A stretch of 64,000 bases of DNA from Amycolatopsis marina (GTDB taxonomy: Bacteria; Actinomycetota; Actinomycetes; Mycobacteriales; Pseudonocardiaceae), in contig NZ_FOKG01000001.1 in assembly GCF_900111885.1 (NCBI RefSeq), positions 248,001 to 312,000 of the forward strand. Direction: 5' to 3'. The notes beneath the pieces are model-generated. The model saw only the letters and a list, made by a program, of their open reading frames with translations. It was not told the DNA's origin and made no database searches. Each line of letters starts with the position of its first letter. The first letter of the stretch is position 1. Below, piece after piece: positions 54,292 to 61,591 of the stretch. A program made the position numbers and the translations under genes.

Positions 54292-54816
54292 ATGCCGAAG
54301 CCGTCATCGCGCGACCGCATCCTGGACGCCTACGAGAACGTGCTGATCGCCCACGGCCCAGCCGGGGTGACGCTGGAAGGCGTCGCAGCCGAAGCGGGAG
54401 TGTCCAAGGGCGGGTTGCTGTACCACTTCGGATCGAAGGACGCCCTGCTCGACGGGCTGCTGGACCGGGTGCGACGGCTGAACGACGCCGACATCGAGCA
54501 GGCGCGGAAAGCACCGAAGGGCGTGGTGCACTACTACCTGCGGTCCTCGGTCAGCGACGTCACGAAGGACGAGGCACTGCACCGGGCCACGCTGGCGACG
54601 ATCCGGCTCGCGGGCAACGAACCACGGGTGGACACCGCGATGCGCTCGATCATGGAGGCCTGGCGCGAGCTGCTGGCCGAGCACGTGTCCGACCCGTTGA
54701 CGGCCGAACTGATCGCGGCGATCGGTGACGCCCTTTACCTGCGGGCCGCCTTCGGCGACACGAGCGACGCGATCGTGCGCAACCTCGACGAAGTGCTGGA
54801 CCGGCTGGGCACCTGA
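54292..54816 (+). CDS. TetR-family regulator
   Basis: A 174-residue TetR protein, HTH about 10-50 (RILDAYENVLIAHGPAGVTLEGVAAEAGVSKGGLLYHFGSKDALLDGLL). ATG at 54292, eight bases after the second operator. Likely represses itself and the exporter. Confidence 0.9.
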   Translation: MPKPSSRDRILDAYENVLIAHGPAGVTLEGVAAEAGVSKGGLLYHFGSKDALLDGLLDRVRRLNDADIEQARKAPKGVVHYYLRSSVSDVTKDEALHRATLATIRLAGNEPRVDTAMRSIMEAWRELLAEHVSDPLTAELIAAIGDALYLRAAFGDTSDAIVRNLDEVLDRLGT

Positions 54817-54888
54817 AGCGCCGTGTTCGCCGTCCGCGTTCGCCTGGAGCACTCGGCGGTGTCGTAGCCGTCCTTTACCGTCGCCACC

Positions 54889-55401
54889 ATGGACATCGAG
54901 GTCGCGAAGGGTGACGCCGACGACGTCGACCTGCTGGCACCGCTGTGGAAGGCAATGGTCGAACACCATCGTTCGGTCGCCGCAGACGACTGGCCGGTGC
55001 GGGAGCAGGAGCTGTCGTGGGACCTGCGCCAACGTGAGTACCGGAAGTGGCTCGAGGACAGCACCGGCTTCTTGCTCATCGCCAGGACCGGCAACGTCGA
55101 AGCCCCGGTCGGCTACGCCTTCGGCCGGCTCATGGCCTCAGGACCCACCTTCGATCTCGGTGGTATTCGTGGCGAGGTGGAGTCACTGGTCGTGGCCGCC
55201 GACGTGCGCAGTCATGGAGTCGGCACCGCCCTGCTCGACGCGTGCCGGGACGAGCTGCGTCGGCGTGGCTGCGGGTACTGGTCGGTCAGCGTCATGGAAG
55301 CCAACGCGGGAGCGGTACAACTCTACGAACGCCTCGGTTTCCGTCCATGGATCCGGGAGATGCTCGGGCACCTCGACGAACGCACGGAGGGACAGTCATG
55401 A
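54889..55401 (+). CDS. GNAT acetyltransferase
   Basis: A 170-residue GNAT enzyme: acetyl-CoA motif VAADVRSHGVGTALLDACRDEL and LYERLGFRPWIREM at the end. Substrate unknown. Its stop overlaps the next start (ATGA). Confidence 0.9.
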   Translation: MDIEVAKGDADDVDLLAPLWKAMVEHHRSVAADDWPVREQELSWDLRQREYRKWLEDSTGFLLIARTGNVEAPVGYAFGRLMASGPTFDLGGIRGEVESLVVAADVRSHGVGTALLDACRDELRRRGCGYWSVSVMEANAGAVQLYERLGFRPWIREMLGHLDERTEGQS

Positions 55402-55604
55402 CAACTGATGGCCCCGACAGCGAACTTCCGCGCGCGATAGGCCGCCCGGCGACCAGGGCGCTGACCACCGCCGGATACACCAGGCTGGAGCAACTCACCG
55501 AGGCCAGGGAGGCCGACCTCCTGGCGCTGCACGGCGTCGGCCCGAAGGCGATCCGGATCCTGCGCGAGGAACTGGCGGCCAAGGACCTGGCGTTCCGCGA
55601 GTAG
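55398..55604 (+). CDS. Small helix-hairpin-helix protein
   Basis: A 68-residue protein: two HhH-type motifs (RAIGRPATRALTTAGYTRLEQL, LLALHGVGPKAIRILREEL), like C-terminal domains that bind DNA without sequence choice. Cotranslated with the acetyltransferase. Role unknown. Confidence 0.8.
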   Translation: MTTDGPDSELPRAIGRPATRALTTAGYTRLEQLTEAREADLLALHGVGPKAIRILREELAAKDLAFRE

Positions 55605-55609
55605 CGACC

Positions 55610-56038
55610 TCAGCCGCCTGCCATGCCGTAGACGCGCTCGACGCGCAGGCGCAGCACCAGCCTGCCTTCGGCGACCATCGCGGCGCGGTACTCGTCCCAG
55701 TCCGGGTGCTCGCCCTGGAGATCGCGGTAGAGCTGCACGAGCTCCTCGACCGCCGCGTCCTGCGGGTCGCGAGCGACCTCCGACAGCTCGGCGGTGCCCT
55801 CGGCGACGGCGTAGGCCCAGCCGTCCGCACTGGACACGTGCAGGCTGACGCGCGGGTCGCGACGTGCGTTCTTGGTCTTCGCCCTGCCGTCCGTGAGCGA
55901 AACGCGAACGACGCCCGCGTCCCGGTCGTAGTGGTGCAGGACGTTGGACAGCTGCGGCCGTCCGTCCCGCTTGAGCGTCACCAGCACGCTGAGCATGCGC
56001 GAGGCGAGAAGGTCGTGGAGCGCCTGATCCTGTGCCAT
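55610..56038 (-). CDS. PPOX-class F420/FMN-binding oxidoreductase
   Basis: A 142-residue split-barrel protein: LASRMLSVLVTLKRDGRPQLSNV, VRVSLTDGRAKTKNARRDPRVSLHV. Members use F420 or FMN. ATG at 56038. A 30-bp piece of this gene is copied inverted at 56650-56679. Confidence 0.88.
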   Translation of the reverse strand: MAQDQALHDLLASRMLSVLVTLKRDGRPQLSNVLHHYDRDAGVVRVSLTDGRAKTKNARRDPRVSLHVSSADGWAYAVAEGTAELSEVARDPQDAAVEELVQLYRDLQGEHPDWDEYRAAMVAEGRLVLRLRVERVYGMAGG

Positions 56039-56051
56039 GGCTCACTCAACG

Positions 56052-56110
56052 CGGGAATTCGTCGACGAATTCCCGGACGTTCGGACCCGCACTTTCCCGG
56101 GAAAGTGCGG
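56052..56110. repeat. GAATTCGTCGAC palindrome copy B plus CACTTTC palindrome
   Basis: A 24-bp palindrome at 56052-56075 identical to 19501-19524, then a 24-bp palindrome at 56087-56110 with the CACTTTC core. Both fill the start region of the PPOX gene. The rest of the gap to 56295 shows nothing clear. Confidence 0.85.
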
Positions 56111-56295
56111 GACACCAAGGGGGAGCGCCGCAAGAAGCTCCTGGACTCAAGCCTCGAACTGGGGCCCGCTGTCACCGCTACTACGGAACGTGCACGCGAA
56201 ACCCGGCCCACCCACCGTCCGGAAGGCTGCCGGGTTCACTTCCTCCAGTCTACTGACCGGTGCGTGGCAAGCATATCGTCACCAGTAATTACACC

Positions 56296-56628
56296 ATGAC
56301 GCACGCACGGCGCCGTTCCGTTCGCATCCTCAACGCAATGCCGACCTGGGACTACTGGCAACGCATCGAATACCGCCGCGAACTCGCGAAAGGACACCGC
56401 CTGCACGAGCACACCGAGCTGGTGGAGGACGCCGGATGGACACTGAAGCACAAGGGCGTCACCCGCGAGCAGTGGTTCGCGCGCTACACCCGCGCCTGCG
56501 CGGAGGACTACCTCGCTCGTGCTCGCGCGCACCACGGCACGTGGGTGGTCGCGGTGTGGCGGACCGGCGTGACGTCGGCGGGCAAGGGTGAGCTGCTCGG
56601 TTCGATCCGGATGCGCTGGCGGGGCTGA
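56296..56628 (+). CDS. Hypothetical basic protein
   Basis: A 110-residue protein rich in Arg, Trp and Tyr (MPTWDYWQRIEYRRELAKGH); no domain recognised. ATG at 56296 has no ribosome site, so it could be leaderless; a GTG at 56260 is in frame. Its last 32 codons lie in a 113-bp repeat duplicated at 59057. Confidence 0.6.
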   Translation: MTHARRRSVRILNAMPTWDYWQRIEYRRELAKGHRLHEHTELVEDAGWTLKHKGVTREQWFARYTRACAEDYLARARAHHGTWVVAVWRTGVTSAGKGELLGSIRMRWRG

Positions 56629-56644
56629 GGTCAGCCGTGGCCGT
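56532..56644. repeat. 113-bp direct repeat, copy 1
   Basis: 98% identical (two mismatches) to 59057-59169. Covers the 3' end of the hypothetical gene and 14 bases equal to the end of the multicopper oxidase gene. The pair brackets the ECF41/flavoprotein cassette. Confidence 0.92.
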
Positions 56645-56649
56645 CCGTC

Positions 56650-56679
56650 CCTCGCGCATGCTCAGCGTGCTGGTGACGC
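56650..56679. repeat. Inverted 30-bp copy of PPOX gene
   Basis: Exact reverse complement of 55975-56004 (near the 5' end of the PPOX gene). It is followed by a half-copy of the GAATTC palindrome. Looks like a recombination scar. Confidence 0.85.
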
Positions 56680-56704
56680 GGACGAATTTCCCGGAGGTTC
56701 CCGG

Positions 56705-57640
56705 TCACCACGATTCGATCAGGGGGACGTCGTGCTCGCGCCGACGCCATTCCTCGGTGAGGCGGCCGAGCCGGGCAGGGGAAGCCATACCGTGCACGGC
56801 CGCGATCTTGTCGCCACGAACCTCGAGGATCACCGCGCCCAGAACCCGGTCGTCGAGCGTCGCGATCACCGCTGGGGAGCCGTTGACGACGGAGGCGTGG
56901 ATCGCGGGCGAGCCACCGGCCAGTTTCCGCTTCGCCGGTGTCGGTCTGAAGCCAGCTCGCAAAACCGAAGCAATACGCGCGGGGCCGGAAACACGCATCA
57001 GTTTCGTGGCCAACCCGGCGCCGTCCGTGACCGCGGTCGCGTCGTCGGTCAGCAAGGCCACCAGCCGTTCTGTGCGGCCCGAGGACGCGGCGTTGACGAA
57101 TGCCTCGACGATTCGGCGCGCGGCGGCGCCGTTGACTTCAGTGACGTTGCGCTCGGTGGCGACATGGCGCCGGGCCCGGTGGGCGTGCTGCTGGCTCGCG
57201 GACTCGGTGATGTCGAGGATCTCGGCGATCTCGGCGTGGCTGTAGGAAAAGGCCTCGCGCAGAACATAGACGGCCCGCTCGATCGGCGGCAGGCGTTCCA
57301 GCAGCGTCAGCATTGCCAGCGTCACTGATTCCCGCTGCTCGACGGTGTCGGCCGGGCCCAGCATCGGGTCGCCCTCAAGGAGCGGTTCGGGTAGCCATTC
57401 GCCGACCGCGCGTTCGTGCCGCATCTTCGCCGAACGGAGCCGGTCGAGGGACAGGTTGGTGACTACCTTGGTCAGCCATGCCTCGGGCACCTCGATGTGG
57501 GCTTGGTCGGCCGCCTGCCAGCGAAGGAACGCGTCTTGCACGGCGTCCTCGGCGTCAGCGGCCGAGCCGAGCAGCCGGTACGCCAACGAGGCCAACCGGT
57601 CCCGGTTGGCCTCGAAACGCTCCACGGTGGCAGTGTCCAT
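56705..57640 (-). CDS. ECF41-type sigma factor with SnoaL-like domain
   Basis: A 311-residue protein: sigma region 2 (LASLAYRLLGSAADAEDAVQDAF), a WLPEPLL linker, region 4 (LPPIERAVYVLREAFSYSHAEIAEILDITESASQQHAHRA) and a C-terminal SnoaL-like domain (about 180-300; TDGAGLATK near DGGGK). ECF41 factors use this tail as built-in control and sit beside oxidoreductase-type genes, as here. ATG at 57640; GTG at 57649 is possible. Confidence 0.88.
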   Translation of the reverse strand: MDTATVERFEANRDRLASLAYRLLGSAADAEDAVQDAFLRWQAADQAHIEVPEAWLTKVVTNLSLDRLRSAKMRHERAVGEWLPEPLLEGDPMLGPADTVEQRESVTLAMLTLLERLPPIERAVYVLREAFSYSHAEIAEILDITESASQQHAHRARRHVATERNVTEVNGAAARRIVEAFVNAASSGRTERLVALLTDDATAVTDGAGLATKLMRVSGPARIASVLRAGFRPTPAKRKLAGGSPAIHASVVNGSPAVIATLDDRVLGAVILEVRGDKIAAVHGMASPARLGRLTEEWRRREHDVPLIESW

Positions 57641-57650
57641 ATAGGGCACG

Positions 57651-58841
57651 CTAGACGGCTGCTGCCTCAGCGGAGCGATCGGACGTGGTTGCCAAATGGT
57701 GCTTGCGGGCCGGCAGACCGTAGGTCGGGTGATTCATGTTCCACGCGGTGCCTCTGAGCACGGCTGCCTTGACATGCGCGGCCGGACGGCCGCGCAGGGA
57801 CCAGGACTTCGACCGCGCATCGCCATCGACCACCTGGAAGATCGCGTCCTTCTGGCCAAGACTGATGCAGTTGCCGAGGTACGCGAGCGGGGTTTTCGAG
57901 ATTTTGCGACCGGTCAGCTCGCCGATGATCGCGGCCGTCGCCTGCATCCTGGTGAACCCAGCCGAAGCGCAGGACATCGGCAGCGGTTGACCGTTCTCGC
58001 CCATGGCGTAGGCGCTGTCGCCCGCGGCGTAGACCTCCGGGTGCGAGACCGACCGCATCATGCGGTCGACGGTGATCCGGCCGTCGTCCTCGACGGCGAG
58101 ACCGCTGGCTGCGGCGATGGGGTGGGCGGTGAAGCCTGCGGCCCACACGGTCGCGTCGGCCAGGAAGGTAGTGCCGTTAACGGCGACAGCTCCCGTCGCC
58201 TCGACACGGTCGATGGTGGTGTGCTCGTGGACCTGGACGCCGAGCCGGTCGAAGGCCCGCAGTAGGTGACGGCGAGCCTTCAGGCCGAGCCAACCCCCCA
58301 ACTCGCCGCTGGTCGCGAGGGTGACCTGGAGTCCTGGCCGGAACTCGGCGATCTCGGTCGCGGCTTCGATCGCGGTCAGGTTGCCGCCCACAACCAGCAC
58401 CGTTCCTTTCTCCCCCAACTCATCCAACCGCTGACGCAGGCGCAACGCCGCCTGCCGTCCAGCGATATGGAACGCGTGCTCGTTAACCCCCGGAACACCG
58501 TGGTCGGCGGCGGTGCTGCCGAGCGAGTAAAGAAGAGTGTCGTACTCGAGCTGCTCAGTGACCTCGCCGTCGGTCACGGTGACGACCCGGTGCTCGGCGT
58601 CGACAGCGGTTACTTGCGCCACTCGCAGTCGGATGCCCGTGCTCCCGAACATCTTCGCCAGTTCATAACGGCGCGGATCCTGGCCTGCGGCGAGTTGATG
58701 CAGCCGAATCCGCTCGACGAAGTCGGGTTCGGCGTTGACGACCGTGACCTCGAAGTCGCCGGGGTGGAGGTGGCGGGCGAGGTATCCGGCGGCGGAGGCT
58801 CCGGCGTACCCGGCTCCGAGGACGATGATGCGATGCCGCAT
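57651..58841 (-). CDS. NAD(P)/FAD-dependent oxidoreductase (NDH-2-like)
   Basis: A 396-residue flavoprotein with FAD motif IIVLGAGYAGASAAGYLA, a second Rossmann motif VLVVGGNLTAIEAATEIAEF and VYAAGDSAYAMG. It likely oxidises NAD(P)H. It is upstream of the ECF41 gene in the same operon, the pairing known for this sigma family. Confidence 0.88.
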   Translation of the reverse strand: MRHRIIVLGAGYAGASAAGYLARHLHPGDFEVTVVNAEPDFVERIRLHQLAAGQDPRRYELAKMFGSTGIRLRVAQVTAVDAEHRVVTVTDGEVTEQLEYDTLLYSLGSTAADHGVPGVNEHAFHIAGRQAALRLRQRLDELGEKGTVLVVGGNLTAIEAATEIAEFRPGLQVTLATSGELGGWLGLKARRHLLRAFDRLGVQVHEHTTIDRVEATGAVAVNGTTFLADATVWAAGFTAHPIAAASGLAVEDDGRITVDRMMRSVSHPEVYAAGDSAYAMGENGQPLPMSCASAGFTRMQATAAIIGELTGRKISKTPLAYLGNCISLGQKDAIFQVVDGDARSKSWSLRGRPAAHVKAAVLRGTAWNMNHPTYGLPARKHHLATTSDRSAEAAAV

Positions 58842-58873
58842 TTTCCTGCTCCTGTCTGTTCGCTCGCCCCCTG

Positions 58874-58900
58874 AACGAGACAGCGCCCAAATCCCTGACA
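58874..58900 (-). promoter_or_regulatory. ECF41-like promoter
   Basis: On the minus strand TGTCAGG (58900-58894), 16 bases, then CGTT (58877-58874), close to the ECF41 consensus TGTCACA-16-CGTC. It lies 33 bases before the oxidoreductase ATG. Confidence 0.6.
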
Positions 58901-59007
58901 GAGCTACTGTGTGACTTGTACCACCCGTCTATGAGGTACCCAGGTGAACTCAGGTTCCGGCTCTTGACGTGCCGAGCTGAGCACGCGACACCTATGTACC
59001 GGCAAGC

Positions 59008-59029
59008 GACACTTTCCCGAGAAAGTGCG
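59008..59029. repeat. CACTTTC palindrome, variant
   Basis: Contains CACTTTCCCGAGAAAGTG (59010-59027), one mismatch from the palindromic core. Single copy next to the second 113-bp repeat. Confidence 0.75.
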
Positions 59030-59056
59030 ACCAGACCGCGGACGGGAGTACAAGGG

Positions 59057-59169
59057 CCACGGCACGTGGGTGGTCGCGGTGTGGCGGACCGGCGTGACGT
59101 CGGCGGGCAAGGGTGAGCTGCTCGGTTCGATCCGGACGCGCTGGCGAGGCTGAGGTCAGCCGTGGCCGT
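59057..59169. repeat. 113-bp direct repeat, copy 2
   Basis: Copy of 56532-56644. The truncated 3' end of the hypothetical gene has no start here, so it is a pseudogene fragment; the last 14 bases are the end of the multicopper oxidase gene. Confidence 0.92.
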
Positions 59170-60745
59170 GGTGGTGTCCGTCCATGTCGAGTGTGCGCGG
59201 CACCTCGTCCTCCCGGCCGGGCTCGACGATCACGAACTGGCCCATCATGCCGTTGTCCTCGTGATAGAGCAGGTGGCAGTGGTACATGTACGGAACCTCG
59301 GGGTCGACGTCCGTGCCGAACTCCACCACGAGCCTGACCCGTTTGCCCGGCGGCAGATACACGGTGTCCTTGCGCCCGGCCAGCCAGGCGGGCGGCGGTT
59401 CGCCGTCGATATCCAGGATGCGGAACGCGACGTCGTGGATGTGGAAGCTGTGCGGGTTCCCGCCCCCGCGCACCTCCCAGACCTCGATGGCGCCCGCGGG
59501 CACCACCTCGTCGATACGCGCCATGTCCATCCGCTCGCCGTTGATGCGGCTGGTTCCGCCGAGCTTGAACTCGCGCACCCGCGCGTCCGGCGGCGCCGTG
59601 AGCCGCTCGCCCTCCGCGAGCTTCTCCGGGATGTCCTGGCTGGGCTCGAGCGTCGTCGGAGCACGTAGCTGGATGAGGTCGAACGTGTCATCGCCGCCCG
59701 ACAGCCGGTCCTGGGGAAAACCGGCGCCGACACCGCCGGGGAAACTGCGCAGGACGGGAGACTCGCCCGGTTCCAAGCGCACCAACAGTTCCACCCGTTC
59801 ACCGGGCGACACCACGACGCGCTCCCGCTCCTGCGGCGCGGGCAGCAGGCCGCTGTCGGTACCGATCACCCGGAAGCTGCGACCGTCGTCGAAACCGAGG
59901 TTGTAGATGCGGGCGGGCGAGCCGTTGAGCACCCGCAACCGGGTCAGTGTCCGGGACGCCTGGAAATGCGGATCGTGCGTCCCGTTGACCAGAATCGTGT
60001 CGCCGAGGATGCCGGTCTCCCCGGACACCGATTCGTCCAATATGGACTCGTTGCCGGAGGCCAGTTCACCGTCCTCGGTGAATTTCTTGTCCTGAATGAC
60101 CAGCGGAATGTCGTCCACGCCGTACTCGTCCGGCAGTTCGAGCCCGTCGGATTCGGCGTCATCGACGAGGAACATGCCCGACACGCCCCGGTAGACGTGC
60201 TTCGCCGTCTTCCCATGGGGATGCGGGTGATACCAGAGACTCGCCGCGGGCTGTTTGACCGTCCAGTGTGGAGACCAGGTCGCGCCGGGCGCGACCTCCT
60301 GATGTGGGCCGCCGTCCATCTTCGCGGGCAGGCGCATGCCGTGCCAGTGCAGTGACGACGCCTCGGGCAGGTCGTTGCGGACGTGCATGGTGACGTCGTC
60401 ACCGGTGCGCGCACGGATCGTCGGGCCGAGGTAGGCGCCGTTCACACCCCAGGTCTCGGTACTGCGGCCGGGCAGGAGTTCACTGCGGCCGGTCTGCAGA
60501 CGCAGGTCGAAGTGCTTGCGGCCGTCGGCGTCCACTCGCGGTTCGAGCACCGGCGGAACGGCTACCGGGTTGTCGAACGCCAGTTCGCCGACGTTGCTGG
60601 TCTTCGAGTTGAGGTAGGTGACGGCGAACGCCCCGGCGACGAAAACGCCGGCCGGCACGAGGGCGAGCACCAGGAGCAGGACGAGCTTGCCGAACGGGCC
60701 GCGCCGGCGCCAGACGCGCCGGGGCCATGCGGGATTCGCTTTCAC
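59156..60745 (-). CDS. Multicopper oxidase
   Basis: A 529-residue exported oxidase: one N-terminal membrane helix (about 20-45), copper ligands in HWHGMRLP, WYHPHPHGKT, NPHSFHIHDV and MYHCHLLYHEDNGMMG (type 1 with Met), and a His-rich end (HHHGHG). It oxidises metals (Cu) or phenols outside the cell. The start is GTG at 60745. The last few codons lie in the 113-bp repeat. Confidence 0.93.
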   Translation of the reverse strand: MKANPAWPRRVWRRRGPFGKLVLLLVLALVPAGVFVAGAFAVTYLNSKTSNVGELAFDNPVAVPPVLEPRVDADGRKHFDLRLQTGRSELLPGRSTETWGVNGAYLGPTIRARTGDDVTMHVRNDLPEASSLHWHGMRLPAKMDGGPHQEVAPGATWSPHWTVKQPAASLWYHPHPHGKTAKHVYRGVSGMFLVDDAESDGLELPDEYGVDDIPLVIQDKKFTEDGELASGNESILDESVSGETGILGDTILVNGTHDPHFQASRTLTRLRVLNGSPARIYNLGFDDGRSFRVIGTDSGLLPAPQERERVVVSPGERVELLVRLEPGESPVLRSFPGGVGAGFPQDRLSGGDDTFDLIQLRAPTTLEPSQDIPEKLAEGERLTAPPDARVREFKLGGTSRINGERMDMARIDEVVPAGAIEVWEVRGGGNPHSFHIHDVAFRILDIDGEPPPAWLAGRKDTVYLPPGKRVRLVVEFGTDVDPEVPYMYHCHLLYHEDNGMMGQFVIVEPGREDEVPRTLDMDGHHHGHG

Positions 60746-60990
60746 CCTTTGAGAAGACCAGCCGGATCGGTCCCGTCGCTTCGGGAAAAGCCCTGGTCAA
60801 GACCCGGAAATTCGACCCCTGAATCCCCCGTACTACTGCGGTTGTACATCGCCGGGAGGTTCAGTGCCCGAGGTAGCGGCTACATCGGCTGGGCCTAACA
60901 CTTGCGTGTGACAACTAACGTGGCGTCGACCACAAAGCCTGTTATTTGACTTGCGCAACCATCTCCGCCGAGGACATCCTTGCCTCAGGC

Positions 60991-61000
60991 AACTAGTTGT
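60991..61000. promoter_or_regulatory. MarR operator candidate
   Basis: CAACTAGTTG, a perfect 10-bp dyad typical in size for MarR sites, 39 bases before the marR start. The 294-bp divergent gap 60746-61039 shows no gene. Confidence 0.6.
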
Positions 61001-61039
61001 AGTCGTCAATTAAGACATTCCTCGCACGAGAGACCCGCC

Positions 61040-61591
61040 ATGACATCTTTCGCGACGCAGGGCTACGCGCCCGCGCACCAGCCCACCGAGGCCGATCTGG
61101 CCGGCGCCGACGAACTGGGCGGCCAGCTCGTCCGCTTCGTGCGGCTCATCACCTACGTGAAGTCCCAGGTCGCGAAGCAGGGGCCGGACGGGATCGAGCG
61201 TGCGGCCTACGCACTCCTGTTCACCCTCGTGCACGACGGCCCGCAGCGGACCAGCAAGCTCGCCGAGTCGTTGCACTCCGACATCTCGACGATCAGCAGG
61301 CAGAGCAGCGCCCTGGTGCAGCACGGCCTGATCGAGCGCACCGCCGACCCCGAGGACGGGCGCGCGTGCCTGCTCGACGTGACCGATGAGGGCATGCGGG
61401 TATTCGAGGAGAACCGCAGGCAACGCAACCTGTGGCTGGCCCGAATAGTCGCCGACTGGCCGGAGGGCGATCGAGCCACGCTCAACACCCTGTTCGACCG
61501 GCTCAACAGCGACATCGAATCCAGCATCCCGCATATCGCCGAACTCGCTTCGGCACAGCAGACGGACCAGAACCAGGGGGACCACGCATGA
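61040..61591 (+). CDS. MarR-family regulator
   Basis: A 183-residue winged-helix protein (HDGPQRTSKLAESLHSDISTISRQSSALVQHGLIERTADPEDGRACLLDVTDEG). ATG at 61040. Its stop overlaps the transporter start (ATGA), so the exporter is under its control. Confidence 0.9.
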   Translation: MTSFATQGYAPAHQPTEADLAGADELGGQLVRFVRLITYVKSQVAKQGPDGIERAAYALLFTLVHDGPQRTSKLAESLHSDISTISRQSSALVQHGLIERTADPEDGRACLLDVTDEGMRVFEENRRQRNLWLARIVADWPEGDRATLNTLFDRLNSDIESSIPHIAELASAQQTDQNQGDHA

